Assembly: GCA_001584585.1 (NCBI GenBank)
Contig: LSYV01000006.1
Location: 2,566,326-2,630,325 of the forward strand
Direction of reading: 5' to 3'
Source of the DNA: Gonium pectorale
Taxonomy: Eukaryota; Chlorophyta; Chlorophyceae; Chlamydomonadales; Volvocaceae
Length of the DNA: 64,000 nucleotides
Shown: positions 1-12,220 of the stretch, piece by piece
Layout: the number at the start of each line of letters is the position of its first letter
Position numbering within the stretch: the stretch's first letter is position 1
Notes under the pieces: model-generated
The model's database searches: none
What the model saw: the letters and a program-made list of their open reading frames with translations, nothing else
What the model was told of the DNA's origin: nothing
Translations under genes and position numbers: made by a program

Positions 1-239
1 GTCGCGGTTTACCCGCGCCTGTTCTCCGGCAAGGTATGGGCCTGTCGGTCCGCGACTGAGGGTCCTGTATCTATTGATACGGCGCCCCCGGTCCCTTGTA
101 ACCTTCTTGTCCTAACGAACTACCCTACCTGCCTGGCTGTCAGAGTTCGTTCCCTCAGCCGTGCGTCGTTCAGTTATGCACGCTGCTGCATGTCCTTCGA
201 AGCTGTTCCATGGGAACAACACAATACGCATGACCCGCT
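1..239. other. Window-edge intergenic or partial-gene sequence
   Basis: No gene can be assigned. On the plus strand the first 33 bases read as an open stretch ending in AAG directly before a GTATGG donor-like site, so they could be the end of an exon of a gene lying to the left. This is only a guess, because the window edge removes the context. The rest has no recognisable coding segment. Confidence 0.2.
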
Positions 240-386
240 TTACAGCTTCCACTGTGGCCCTGTCCGAAGGCCTCCTCAAGACGTGCACCGCACCAGCGCA
301 GAGTGGTCGCGCCGAGGGAGAACCTGGGCCCCCCTCGCCTTATGACAAAACGGCAGCGGACCCCTGCATGCGATGCACGTCTTACA
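240..386 (-). terminator. Candidate polyadenylation signals for the bL17 gene
   Basis: TTACA on the plus strand, which reads TGTAA on the minus strand, occurs at 240-244 and 382-386. TGTAA is the usual polyadenylation signal in volvocine algae. Either site would give the bL17 gene a 3' UTR of about 500 to 660 bases, a normal length for this group. The stretch 387-901 has no other feature and is read as 3' UTR. Confidence 0.4.
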
Positions 387-901
387 CCGGTGCCACTAGC
401 GCACATCAAACTCCCCTCCAACAAACCCTGAACATTCAAAATGCTCTCAGCTTCACCCAGAACCCATGACAAGCCGCAACGGGGTACAGCACCGAGGCCT
501 GAACCCGAGTCACGGCCGTCGGTTAAGCTCTCAGCCCTTCCATGCAAACGCGCGCGACCCCATTCCTGCAGCCGTCGGGCCTGCCAGGCCATCGTGCCCG
601 TACGCAACAACACAGCCGCACGGACAGATGGCGAGATGGCCCGCCCGGGCTGCCTTCAGCACAGCATGAGGGCCGGCAAAAGCTGCCAACGCAGCTTGGG
701 GCGGCTGCGTTCTACTTCGCCACACCCTGCAGCTCGTGCCCATATTGATGCACCGACTAGTTCGCCATCCCTGGGCAGCGGCGCGTGGGGCAGGCCCTGG
801 CCAAGCCCTCGAGGGGTACCGCTGCTATCCAGCTAACGCCAGCGCCAGAGTGTGTCTGCAAGCCTAGCTGCTGGACACCGAACGCGCCAAGCTAACTCCG
901 C

Positions 902-2079
<1,178 letters not shown>

Positions 2080-2669
2080 TTTCTGTAGTGTGTTCCCGGT
2101 GTCAGGACAGGAGGTGTTGCGGTGGCTCGCCAAGGCGCAGACACGGCCAAATATGCCGTACGTTCTGGGCTCTTTCCGCCTCTTCGCACGTAGCTTTCCC
2201 AATAATGAATGCTCATAATATCCTTTTATACATGCGTAAAAATAGCAGGGCTTGGTATGGGGTTCGTGTCTGTGCGGGAGCATGCAACTCCCGCAGGCAC
2301 ACCCGGCATAGTCCATGGCAGGCAGCAGGTATGATTTGGGTGCAGGGGCTGGGCAGAGGGTGTTCGGAGCTGCACGCACGGGCCCGCACGGGCCCGCACG
2401 GGCTGGGGCGTACCCAACGCCTTACATGCTTGGTATTCACACGGAACCCCGCAGGATGACCTTGCCCAGCTATGCCGAGGTTGCCTGTGAAGTTATGCTG
2501 AAACTCACTACGTCGCACGTCGGCGTCGAGCCATCCAGGAAGCCCTATTCCCCGGTTCTCTTGAGGATTGAGCAACCGCCGCAGGTCTCCCTGCTTGCCA
2601 TCATCACGCCTTTACACATAGTGCTACAAGCATTGTCACGTTCTTGCGCGCGTATGACGGCCGCCCTTC
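2080..2669. other. Intergenic region between two minus-strand genes
   Basis: This stretch holds the 5' region of the bL17 gene and the 3' UTR of the OPR-like gene. No exon is recognisable. It includes a GC-rich dispersed repeat copy at about 2285-2410 (listed separately) with a small internal tandem of GCACGGGCCC. Confidence 0.5.
2285..2410. repeat. Dispersed repeat, copy A
   Basis: The run CCGCAGGCACAC, then CATGGCA, then GGGTGCAGGG, then GGGCAG, then GCACGGGCT recurs in the same order and similar spacing at about 5370-5480. Between the blocks the copies are diverged. The block order suggests an old interspersed element rather than chance, but no terminal repeats, target duplication or poly(A) tail was recognised. 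At 2378-2405 the tail contains two and a half copies of a 10-bp GCACGGGCCC unit. Confidence 0.45.
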
Positions 2670-5600
2670 TTAGCCGCCCGCGTCCCTGAGCGCAGCGAGC
2701 GCGGCAACGTACGCCCGCCACCACCTCTCAGGCAGCAGGGCCGCCGCCTCACGGTCCCCCAGGACCGAGCCGCTGTCCGCCCCCGCCACGGCCTTGGCCG
2801 CGTCCAGCGCCGCCGCACCGAGCTCCCTCAGCCCCTGCATCCGCACCCGCGCCCTTCCATGTTCCCCGTTCCTATCCCCAGCAATGCTACCTTCCCCGCG
2901 GTCCCGCCATGGCCCAGTTCTCTGTCCAGACCGGCGAGGCGACCGCCGCTGACGGTGGTGACCGTTCTTTGCAGCATTGGCGGCGGCCGCGAGGCCCTCC
3001 AGGTGCACAGCGTGGCCGCACAGGAGCCTCTCCAGTGCTGCAGCGTCGACGGGGCAGGCCAGGCGCTCCACCAGCAGCCGCAGCATGGAGGCCATGTGGC
3101 GGGGGTTGTAGCTGTACGACACTTGGATTGCGCGATCCAGCAGCAGCCGGGCGACCCGTGGGTCCAGCTCCCGCCGCCGTGAGCGCGCCGCCTTTGCGCC
3201 ACTGCTGCCGGGCGGAGACGTTTCGTCTCCCGGTGCCTCTTGTCCGCTTGCCTCTCGGCCGCGCGTTGCTGGCGAGCTCTTGATGGAGGCGAGGGTCAGC
3301 GGCCGGAGCAGCTGTTCCGCTTCGGCGCCACTTGGGCCGCCAGGGGCATCCCACCCCAGGCCACCTGCCCCGCGGTCAGACCAACGCCAGCTGCCGCTAG
3401 TGCCGCGACCCCCACTCCGCTCTCCGCCGCCCCACCCCCTGCCGCCTGCAACCGCGCCCCGGCCTGCGCCACCTTCCCCACCAGCGCCACCTCGGGCGTC
3501 CGTCACCTCGGGCGCACCCTCCGGTAGACTGCACAGCTGCGCCAGCGCGGACGCGGCCAGCTGCAGCTCGCGCGGCCCCATGTCAGGCAGCAGCCGCACC
3601 GCCACGGAGCGCAGCGCGGCGCCTGGCCGGCCTGCGGGCAGCTGGCCCCAGGCGCTGAGGGCACACAGCACGCTGACCAGGTTGGGCGGCCGGAAGTCGG
3701 CCTGCAGCTCCACGGCCCGGTGCAGCCAGGGCGTCAGCCAGCCGGGCGGCGGGACGTAGCCCAGGCCCGCCAGCGACCAGAGCATGATGCCCAGGCTCTG
3801 CGCCCGGAAAGACGGCGAGCGGAGCTGGGCGGTGGCGGCGGCGGCCAGGGCGGCCAGCCAGGCGGCGCTCGGCCAGCAGGCTGTGTGCAGGGAGGCGAGC
3901 AGGGAGGGGCCGTCGCCCGCGGGGATGCTGGTGCTGTTATCATTCTCGCTGCCGCTGCCGCCGCGGTTGGTGAGAGGGGAGAGGAGTGCGACCCGCCGGC
4001 GTTCGGCGTCTCCCAGCTTCCCGCCAGTGGACGGGGAACGCAGAGGCCGCTGATGGGTGCGGCGCACCGCAACCTGTTGCAGCAGAGGTCCGTGTGCGAG
4101 ACCGTTGCCGGTGCCAGAACGGGCCAAGCCCAGGGGCCCCTCTTGTTGCGCCAGTTTCCGCCAGGGCGCTAGCTCGGGATGGGTTGGGACGGGGCAGAAG
4201 CAGGCCGCGAGCGAGGTTGCGACTGATGCGGCTTCCCCCGCACCCCAAGCCGCACCGCCAAGGGCTCCGGGCCGACCGCTCTGCTTGTCGCCCGCCTCGG
4301 CCGTCCCCCAGTCTCCGCAGAGGGCACTCCCATCATGGGCCAAGGCGCGAACCGCCAGCAGGATCGCCGGTGGCTGCCGCAGCAGCCAAATGCCCAGGCC
4401 ACCGTGCAGCCCGCCGGCCTTCGCCACGCGCGACAGCACCGCGAGGGACGGCAGGTCGCTGACCCACGGGTCGGCAAGGTCCGAGTCTCCGGCCTGCGCA
4501 CTAGACGGTGCGTCGGCGAGGCTGCCGCAGCTGACGGCGCCGACCATGACGGCCTCGAAACTGCTGCCGCCGGCGTTGCCGACACTCTGCCCCACCGTGC
4601 CAGTGACGAGGGGCCCTGCTGCGCTCGCGGGACTCCCAGAGGCGTAGCCGTCGCTTTGCTGCTGCGGCGCACTGTGTCGCCCGGGGTCCATCAGGAGCTC
4701 CCGCAGCTCGACGGCCTGCCGACCCGACAGCGGCGGCTCCCCAGCTAGGCTGAGCAGCCGCGGCAGCGCCGTCAAGAGGGGGTGTTCCACCGGCGCCGCA
4801 GGTGCGGCGAGCGCGAGAGCAGAGGTGGCGGCGGCGGTGTCACCGCGGCTGCGTGCCGCACCCCACTGCAGGGCTGCACGCGACACGGCCAGCACCTCTG
4901 TCGCCCAACGACGCGGTTGATACAACCTGAGGGTTAAGCCGGAGGGGCGCGGAATGGTAACGGACAACACGACCGCAGCACCTCGCATGGCCAGCCCCAC
5001 AAGCGCGGCTGTGGAACATCAGACACTCCCTCGTTCACGTAGCAGGCATGGTTCGGGTGCGGGTACCATGCGGGTACCACGGGCACCGTCGATACCTTAC
5101 CATCGGCACCCTGCCGTCGGCACCTTACCATTGGCACCCCGCCATCGATACAGGCACCCTGCCATCGGCACCCTGCCATCGGCACCCTGCCGTTGGCACC
5201 TTACCACCGGCTCCCTGCCAGTAGGCCCTATCTCACTGCAACGCCACCTTGCGCTTCCCCGCTTTCCGGTGCATGCGCCCCTTGTGCCTCCTCGATCATT
5301 GGCTGCGTAACGGTGTGTCTGAAGTGGCACAAGCCGGGCCTAGCATGGCCCGGTGCGTTTGCGTGAACACCGCAGGCACACAACCATCAGTTCATGGCAA
5401 GCGGCTGCTATTGTAGGCTGGGTGCAGGGTTGGGCAGGGGGCAGCCGCGGCCACACGCCGCATCCCGCACGGGCTCTGCTCGTTGCGGATCCGCGGCGGG
5501 GGGGGGGGGCCACAGCCCAGTACATTCAGGGACCCCTCAGACCTCTCCACCCACACCCTTTGCCCTCGGCCTGCGTCTCCGTAGCAAATACTCCTCCCTC

Positions 5601-8277
5601 AGGATGAAGACGATGGCGACTTGGATGAAGGACTCTACTGAATCGACGTAACAGTTGTTCTCCGTGTTCCTGAGAATTCAGCAGCTAGGCCTGTTCCACC
5701 TTGATCGCACGCTGGAAGGCCCCCCCTCACCCCAGCGCACCTCCTCCTAGCGCTGAGCACCGCCCACGCCAGCTGCGTCAGCTCTGCGCCGCTCATGCTG
5801 TGCTCCGCCAGCAGCGCGCCGGACGCCGCCATCAGGCTCCGCAACCAGGCTGGGCCGGGCTCCAAGCGCAGCGGCTCCAGGGAGTGGGCCAGGTTGGCCA
5901 GGGACTGCGGGGTTCAGGAAAGACGCAACGACGGCCTTAGCACTGGGGCGCTGGACCCTCATAGGAGCACGACTACAGGCACTCGGGGACGTGGATTGAA
6001 GGCCATTTGCAAAGCAGCACGCGACGCGCACGCCCCCTGGCCGTCCAGGGCCTCCAGCCCCCCCTGCCCCCGATATACACATCGACAGGCCGCGCCTGGC
6101 ATTGCCGTGTCGCGGCACAACGCACCTGGCCGTCCATGGCCCCCAGCCGCGGCCCCGCCTCCTCCAGGAAGCGCTGCCGCCACCGGGCCGGCGGCACGCA
6201 GGGGCCCAACGTCGCCAGGCTGTACGACAGCTGCGCCAGCTGGCGGCCGTCAAAGGCGCGCATCTGGAGGTAGCTGCCGTACAGCAGGTCGTGCAGCAGC
6301 CAGGGCGCATGCTCCGGAACCGCCGCCGCCAGCCGAAGCCGGCCTGCCGCCCACGCTAGCGTGCTCAGCTCGAGCGGCCCGAAGCACTGAGGCAGCCGGC
6401 GGCGCCGCCCCGCCGCCACCGCGAGAGCGCCAAGGGTTGTGGCAGCGGTTGCCAGAGGCTGTCTGCCCCCTGGCAGCGGCGGCGGCGGCGGTGGCTGGTC
6501 CCAGTGCTCCAGGCCGTTCAGTGCGGCAACAGCCACCGGATCGCACCACCTCTCGGGCTGGGTGCCAACCCAGTCGAGGAAGGTGACCGGCCCCTGGCGC
6601 TCGCGATTCCGCAACGCCGCCACTGCCGCCGCTAGCGATCCGTCATCCGGCGCCCGTCCGTGGTCCGGTCCCCTCCTGCCCCCACCGCCTCCGCGAGCGC
6701 CGCCGCTGCTGCCGGGCGTCGCGGCCGACCCGCGGGTCCGCTGCAGGTCCACCCCGTAGCGGTCCGCCAGGTAGCCGGAGAAGGCGTCCGTTCGCCAGGG
6801 CTGCACCTCCTCCATCGCCGCCTCCAGCCGCCCGGCCGCCACGTGCTCCCGGCAATAGCTGCAGGGACCCCGGGTCGCGGGGCGCTAAGTGCAACAGCAA
6901 GGCCACACTACGCGTGCGCACTTGCCGCCATGGACTGCGGATCGAGTCCCGTGGAAGCAGTTCTAAGTGTGCCAATACACAGTCCTGGTGCAGCAAACTG
7001 CTGCTGGGCGGCAGCCAGGCTGTCACGCCGATCACAACAAAACCTGCCCCGCCCCGAGCTCACCTGCACGTGTCGTACACCAAGCGCACCAGTAGCTGCC
7101 GCAGAGCCGCCCGCTCGGCGGCGCTGCGCACCCGAGGCTCCTCCCGCAGCGAACCACCGCCCCTGCCTGCCGCCGCATTCGCCCCGCCGCCACCCATTGT
7201 GGCGGCCCCTGTAGCGTGCAGCCAGCCGCCATCCACCGCCGCAGCCGCCGTAGAATGCCTCCTCTGCTGCGCCTGAAGATCGCCGCCGCCCTTGCCCCCC
7301 GACCTCCCTGCATGTGCACTGCCGGCATCGTCCCCGCCGTCTCCGGCGTCCTCGTCCTCATCCTCGTCCCCGCCCTCTCCCTCCGTCTCCGTCGCCAGCA
7401 GCTCAGGCAGGTCGGGCAGCAGCACCGCGAGCTGCGTCCAGTAGGTCACCACGTTGACAGGGCCGTGCCGGGTGCGGTTGGCCCAGTAGAGGCGCCTAGA
7501 GCAGGGACACGCCCCGAGCGGCAGCAGCGGGGGCGGGGCACGCAAAGAGACGTGCGGCAGGGGTGAGGCGTATCCCTGAGACGCGGGCGCGTTCCGGTAC
7601 CCAGGTCTGGCGCCACGCAGCGTGTCGGTGGGCCTCCGAGAGACTCCGCTCGTGGCCAACAGCTGCTTCCGCGCATAAGGGTAATAGCCCGCTCAGTCCT
7701 ACACATCCCAATTCCACTAATCCCACCCCAGAGCCATCCAAGTGGACCTCAGGCGGCACAGATGGCCACCAAAATATTCACGCCCACTTCGCATGAAGTG
7801 CCGCTCCCAGCGGCCCGCACTGCCGCGCCTCCACGCTGCCACGCCTCACCGAAGCTGCTGCCAGCTGCGGCACCGCTTGATTGCGCGGGTCAGGTCGATG
7901 TGCTCACTGCGGAGCGGGGGCTCGTCCGGCAGGGCGGCCGCCTCCGGAACCGGCTCCGGAACCGTAAGCGGAGCAATGTACGGCGGGACTGCCGCCGTCG
8001 ACCGCAGGCGCCATGGGAGCGGCCGAGAGGAGTGAGCAGGTCCTGGCCCCGGCCACGACGACCAACGCCCCTGCACCGCAGGGGTGCCCTCGAGACGGCA
8101 CTGTGTTGCGGGTGCAGTGGCGCGGGCAGCTGAGGAGGTACGCCTGGCCGAGAGCTGAGGAGCCCAGCCGCTACACACGCCCGTAAGCGGCTGCGGAGGC
8201 GGGGCAATGCCCCGCCTCGATGCTGACGACCAGGAGGACCCCGGGGTGCCGATCAGGCCGTGGGAGCCCCAGAGCAT
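2670..8277 (-). CDS. OPR-like helical-repeat protein, probable organellar RNA-binding factor
   Basis: This is a long multi-exon gene ending with TAA at 2670-2672. Main coding blocks lie at about 8277-7852, 7499-7065, 6862-6140, 5910-5752 and 4929-2670. It resembles octatricopeptide (OPR/TBC2-like) proteins, which bind organelle transcripts. The N-terminus has the LTRAIKRCRSWQQL signature seen in that family. Degenerate helical repeats follow, for example LANLAHSLEPLRLEPGPAWL, ELTQLAWAVLSA, QLAQLSYSLATLGPCVPPA and LGIMLWSLAGLGYVPPPGWL. Long Gly-, Ala- and Glu-rich low-complexity inserts separate them. No RAP domain was recognised at the C-terminus. The blocks join at plausible GT-AG sites, but not every junction was closed in frame, and two adjacent genes cannot be fully excluded. 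The ATG at 8277 is the best start seen. Plastid or mitochondrial targeting is inferred from the family. Confidence 0.6.
5034..5078. repeat. Dispersed GC-rich motif, copy 1 (intron of the OPR-like gene)
   Basis: The run GTAGCAGGCATGGTTC followed by GGGTGCGGGTACC recurs nearly unchanged at about 10808-10840, directly after the 454 linker. The two copies differ by a single-base gap over about 30 bases. This intron copy may be an edge of an interspersed element. Confidence 0.45.
5090..5220. repeat. Imperfect 14-bp tandem repeat in an intron
   Basis: A unit close to CCATCGGCACCCTG is repeated about nine times with substitutions, alternating CACCCTG with CACCTTA. It lies inside the intron between the coding blocks at 5752 and 4929 of the OPR-like gene and has no coding role. 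Confidence 0.8.
5365..5485. repeat. Dispersed repeat, copy B
   Basis: This is the diverged counterpart of the element at 2285-2410, with the same order of short conserved blocks (CCGCAGGCACAC, TCATGGCA, GGGTGCAGGG, GGGCAG, GCACGGGCT). It lies in an intron of the OPR-like gene. A run of G at about 5501-5512 follows it. Confidence 0.45.
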
Positions 8278-8762
8278 GCAGCGAGCGCCAGCCTACAGCC
8301 AGTCCAGCAGCCCCCACGCCGCCGGGCTGCCGCGGGTAGACCAGCTAGGAGCAGCCGGCGGCGTTTGTGCCGCGCCGCTGCGTGCCCCTAGTCCCGGGCG
8401 GAGGGCACGAAGGCCTGGTGAATGCGGGTCGCGCGCGGTTCCCAGCCACACCCGAAGAAAGGATCAGTGAAGTAGCAGCTGTAGATGGTGATATCGCTTT
8501 CTCATGCTTTGGGTATCTAGTTGTGTTTTGTTGTGCACGAGGGACAGGGCTCGCCCCACGCAACAATACCCAGAGGTATAGAGGGTTTGGGTGATGTCTG
8601 TGAAGTATTGTGTCCAGTGTTGCCGTGCGAATGAGACGGTTTGGTGTTGCGGGGGCTGTCTCCTCTCCTTCATGTCAGGCCCTTACCAGTCCGAAGCATA
8701 CATAAACAATTGTTTGCCACGACTGTACCTCATGAGTTGAACCATTCTGGGCGAGCAAGAGC
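8278..8762. promoter_or_regulatory. Shared 5' region of the OPR-like and MCUR1-like genes
   Basis: These 485 bases separate two divergent start codons. The sequence from about 8460 is less GC-rich than the flanking exons, with T-rich runs near 8518-8535 and AT-rich bases near 8695-8715. No clear TATA box or known operator was recognised. Both promoters must lie here, or in introns of the two genes. Confidence 0.45.
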
Positions 8763-11700
8763 ATGTCGCGATTCCGGTCCCTCGCTGTGCAATTTGGCCA
8801 TCTAGTGCAGCAAGCCCAACATCAAGAGCATCTGGTAACGCTGGCTTTCCGGCTAGCACCAGGTCAGCCCCGTTTTAGGTCATCTGGCTCGGCTCTGGCA
8901 TCGTTGCGGCAATTCAGCTCGACGCTTGAGGAGTCGCAGAAGCAACTTGTCAGCAATGCGCTCCTGGTGGACACGCTGGAGCTGGTGAGCGTAGCGTGTG
9001 GTTTTCGCTGCTCCCCCGTGTGAGACTTGGACGTGATCGTTGTGTGTTGTGTCGCAGACCAAAACTTTCGAGGCGTCGGGGCTACCGCGGGGCCAGGCGG
9101 AGGAGCTGGCGCAGAAAATCACAGCCCTTATAGTGCAGAACAAGCAGAAAATGGAGGACACATTTGTGAAGCAGGTGGTGCTTGAAAAGGTGAGCTCTCC
9201 TGGGCGGGGTCGACGGGGTGGGTGGGTGGGTATGGGCAGGGGCGGGGCGGGGCAAGGATTTTATCAGCAAGGCGGGTCCGTGGCCGTCCTAGAACTCCAC
9301 TGGCGGTGCAGTAGCATGGCTATGAGGCAAGGGGCGGCCTGTGCCGCATCTTCTCACCACCCGGCGATTCGTCCGCCAGGTAACCTGAGCTGAAGCTTGT
9401 ACGGAGGCTCCCTGGCCACGTCCGTGCCAAGGCACATGGACGACGCCCTAACCTATGCGGGCAGCACGGCGGAAGCATGCCCAGCATTGCTGCGGTGATT
9501 GAGACGGGTACAACGTTGAGCGCTTCATTACAACGGCATGGTCGCATCGGTCCGGTTGCGCACATTCGCGTAGGCCGGCTGTGTAGCACCCACTGTGTAG
9601 CGGCCAGAGATGCCGGCGGGCAGACGACGACGTTACCGGACAGGTGCAGCGACACCCTCGGTGGTCTGGTAGGGCTGGCTCGCACACAGCGTTAAGTATC
9701 TCCTCCTACGCCCCTCCACCGCTATAGACCATTTTGGAGCAGGAGTCCAAGATCCAGAGCTTCAAAAACGAGCTGCAGAAGACGCAGGTCAGTCGGTTGG
9801 CGCCATGTGGACGCTGGCGTGCGAGCAAAGGAAGAAGAAGGGGGCCATCGAACAGCAAGGAGGCGGGCGAGGGAAGCGTTGCGCTGGGGCAGGATGACCG
9901 CAAATGTAGTTGTGTATTGGTCTTGCAAAGGGTTCCGCAGTGGTTGGGTCATACGCAATCAATACACATGTGCGTTTGGCGGGAGAGCCAGCAGCACACC
10001 CCTTTCGGGCCCGCCTCTGTCAGAGCCTCCCTAGGATTGCCCTCCAGAGTCCCTCTCGATGGCCCCCTTCCACCCGCCCGCCCGCCCGCCCCTGCATGCA
10101 CGCCCCCGTGTCCCCGTGCCCCCGATTCCCGTGTCCCCATGACCGTTGCCCGCACTGCCACAACGGCTCGGCCGATGGCGCAGGCGCCAGTAGTCAACCT
10201 GGCAACCCCTTAAAACCCCTCAGGATATGCACCAGGCCACCGTCAACAAGGACATGGAGCGGCAGCAGAGCTATCTCGATAAAATGAAGGCGGAGGTCAG
10301 GTAGGCTGGGGCGGAGGGCGAGAGTGGTGGACGCCATGGCGGTCCACCTCGGTGCTGAGTTGGACATCGGAGGCGAGCAGGGCTAAGCGGGGTTCCCTGT
10401 GCGCGGCTGAAGGGCATGCGTCTGAGGCGCAACTGCTGCGTGCATCGCGGTTTGAGGACTGCCCCGACCGCTGGGGTAGTAACTAGCGAGTGCCCGCTCC
10501 GTTTCGCGTGTGCCCGCTCCGTTTCGCCAACCCACGCCCGCTTGCTCAGCTGCTCCCCTCCCGCCCTGCCCGCTCCGCAGGCACGAGATCGACAAGCTGA
10601 GCGCGAGCCAGCGGCTGGACCTGAACCTCGAAAAGGGGTGAGCGAACCACGGTATCACAACCTGGGGTTGAGCACGGCTGGCATTCGGCGGCCGGGCCGT
10701 CCGACAGTGCAGGGGCGGAGACGGTGATGTGGATCTGGAGTACAAGCGTGGGCTTGTGTTTTCAGCGTAATAACTTCGTATAGCATACATTATACGAAGT
10801 TATACGAGTAGCAGGCATGTTCGGGTGCGGGTACCGATGCGGGAGTGTGGGAGGGCAAGGGCACANNNNNNNNNNNNNNNNNNNNTGTGCTTGCCTCCCA
10901 CGACTACTCTGGTATGGACGCCGCCAATAATACCCTACTCGTCGGTCATCGCTCAGCTTGCCCACAGGCTGACTAACCCCCGTTCCTTACCTCCTGCCCG
11001 CCCCCCCCCCCCGCACCGCACCGCAGCCGCATGCGCGATGACCTGCAGGCCATGCGGGACAAGACCACCGAGCTGCAGATCAAAGTGGACCGGGTGAGCA
11101 CCGCAGCAAGCGGGCTGGGTTCCGGGTTGGGGCCGCGGGGCGACGGTTCAGGGCGAGGTTTAAAGGCGCGCAGGTTGGCAGGTGGGGTTCAGGAGAGGGC
11201 GAGGGTTTTGCGGCGCCCCAGCGAAGGGCTCGAATGGATGTGGATGCGGCCGGGCAATGCGTTTTGCGGCACAGCGGGCGGTGCTCGTGTAATACTGAGT
11301 TGGCATAGCTGAGCTAACCGTGGGACCCCAGATGCGATTACCTGATTTTACCGGCATCCGAGTCTCACCACCCTAAGCACACTGCGGACGGCCCTGTCAT
11401 TGTTTGCGTGGCTGCCCCGCCCACCAGCCACGCCACTATCCCCATCGGCCGCCTTGTGGCATGCCGCCTTACGCAATATCCCTCTGACCTACTTGCCTTT
11501 TCAGGACTTCAACGAGCTGAAGTCAAGCGTAGAGAAAGCCAAGAACGACACGGTGGGTCGACTAGAGGCTGTCGCCACCACACTTCTTGAGCGAGAGCGG
11601 AAGCGGTTTCACGGTGCCAGATTGCGGATCAGCGACGTAGGTGGCCGTGCACCCCGGCACGTGCCATGAATTTCGAGTGCCGCCTGTACATCTGCCCGCC

Positions 11701-11822
11701 CGGTCCACTCCTGGCCCCCATGCCCACCCCCGCAGATCAAGACCGTTATCACGATCTTGGGCACCTTCTCCGCCGTGGCCTTCACGATCACTCGCCTCAT
11801 GCAGATGGGATCTGGAGGGTAG
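8763..11822 (+). CDS. MCUR1/CCDC90 (DUF1640) family mitochondrial membrane protein
   Basis: The family is anchored in the mitochondrial inner membrane. Members include human MCUR1 and CCDC90B and yeast Fmp32, linked to calcium-uniporter regulation and respiratory-complex assembly. Exons are 8763-8984, 9058-9189, 9728-9787, 10224-10300, 10581-10637, 11027-11093, 11505-11552 and 11736-11822. They sum to 750 bases and close in frame at TAG (249 residues). The N-terminus is Arg/Ser-rich, like a mitochondrial presequence. The family motif runs from LLVDTLEL across the first intron into FEASGLPRGQAEEL. A long coiled coil follows. The C-terminus ends in one membrane segment (ILGTFSAVAFTITRLMQM). A 454 linker and a 20-N gap lie in the intron between 10637 and 11027 and do not touch exons. 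The exact human orthologue cannot be assigned. Confidence 0.88.
10766..10807. other. 454 mate-pair linker with intact loxP site (assembly artefact)
   Basis: Positions 10770-10803 are a perfect 34-bp loxP site: 13-bp arms starting ATAACTTCGTATA around the spacer GCATACAT. Four flanking bases on each side match the 42-bp circularisation linker of 454 Titanium paired-end libraries. A 20-N gap follows 58 bases later. Conceptual translations across it give ITSYNVCYTKLL and MYAIRSYY, peptides typical of this linker in contaminated assemblies. This is not algal DNA, and the sequence from 10808 to the gap may be misplaced. Confidence 0.97.
10808..10885. other. Possibly chimeric segment and 20-N assembly gap
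   Basis: The bases at 10808-10865, between the linker and the N run (10866-10885), begin with the motif found at 5034-5078. Because they follow a mate-pair linker they may derive from the other end of a mate pair, not from this intron. Confidence 0.6.
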
Positions 11823-12208
11823 GAGCACAGCAGCGGCTGGAGCGACAGCAGCGGCATTCGCACCGAGCCCTGTAGGGCCGATGAGATGGGGGGGGTGACG
11901 CTGCTCCCGTGGCTTGCCTCCTGAAGCGGTTCAGTGCCGCAGTAGGAGCGGGCAGCGCCGTGATCCGGCGGTGCTGGTGCGATGCCACGCGGGCGACTAG
12001 GGTAGGGCGTTCACAGTGCGCGGAGGGGAATGAGTGCTGGCGAGATGCCTGACTTGAAGTGGCATGTGGGAGTGATGGCGTGATTATAGAGGCCGTGTTT
12101 TGCGTGTATTGAGCGCACGGGTCGACAAGTTGGCAAATTACGGCCAGCCATGCTCAATTCACAATGCCGGTTGCGCGGGTGTGGATGGAATGGCCCCTCG
12201 GATTTCAG

Positions 12209-12220
12209 TGTAACGTGTAA
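12209..12220 (+). terminator. Polyadenylation signals of the MCUR1-like gene
   Basis: Two TGTAA motifs, 12209-12213 and 12216-12220, lie about 390 bases after the stop codon. That is a typical distance for a volvocine 3' UTR. Confidence 0.55.

Noticed and set aside
10383..10965. Minus-strand open frames 10383-10790 and 10762-10965
   Set aside because: Both read through the 454 linker (MYAIRSYY and ITSYNVCYTKLL peptides), so they are artefacts of adapter sequence.
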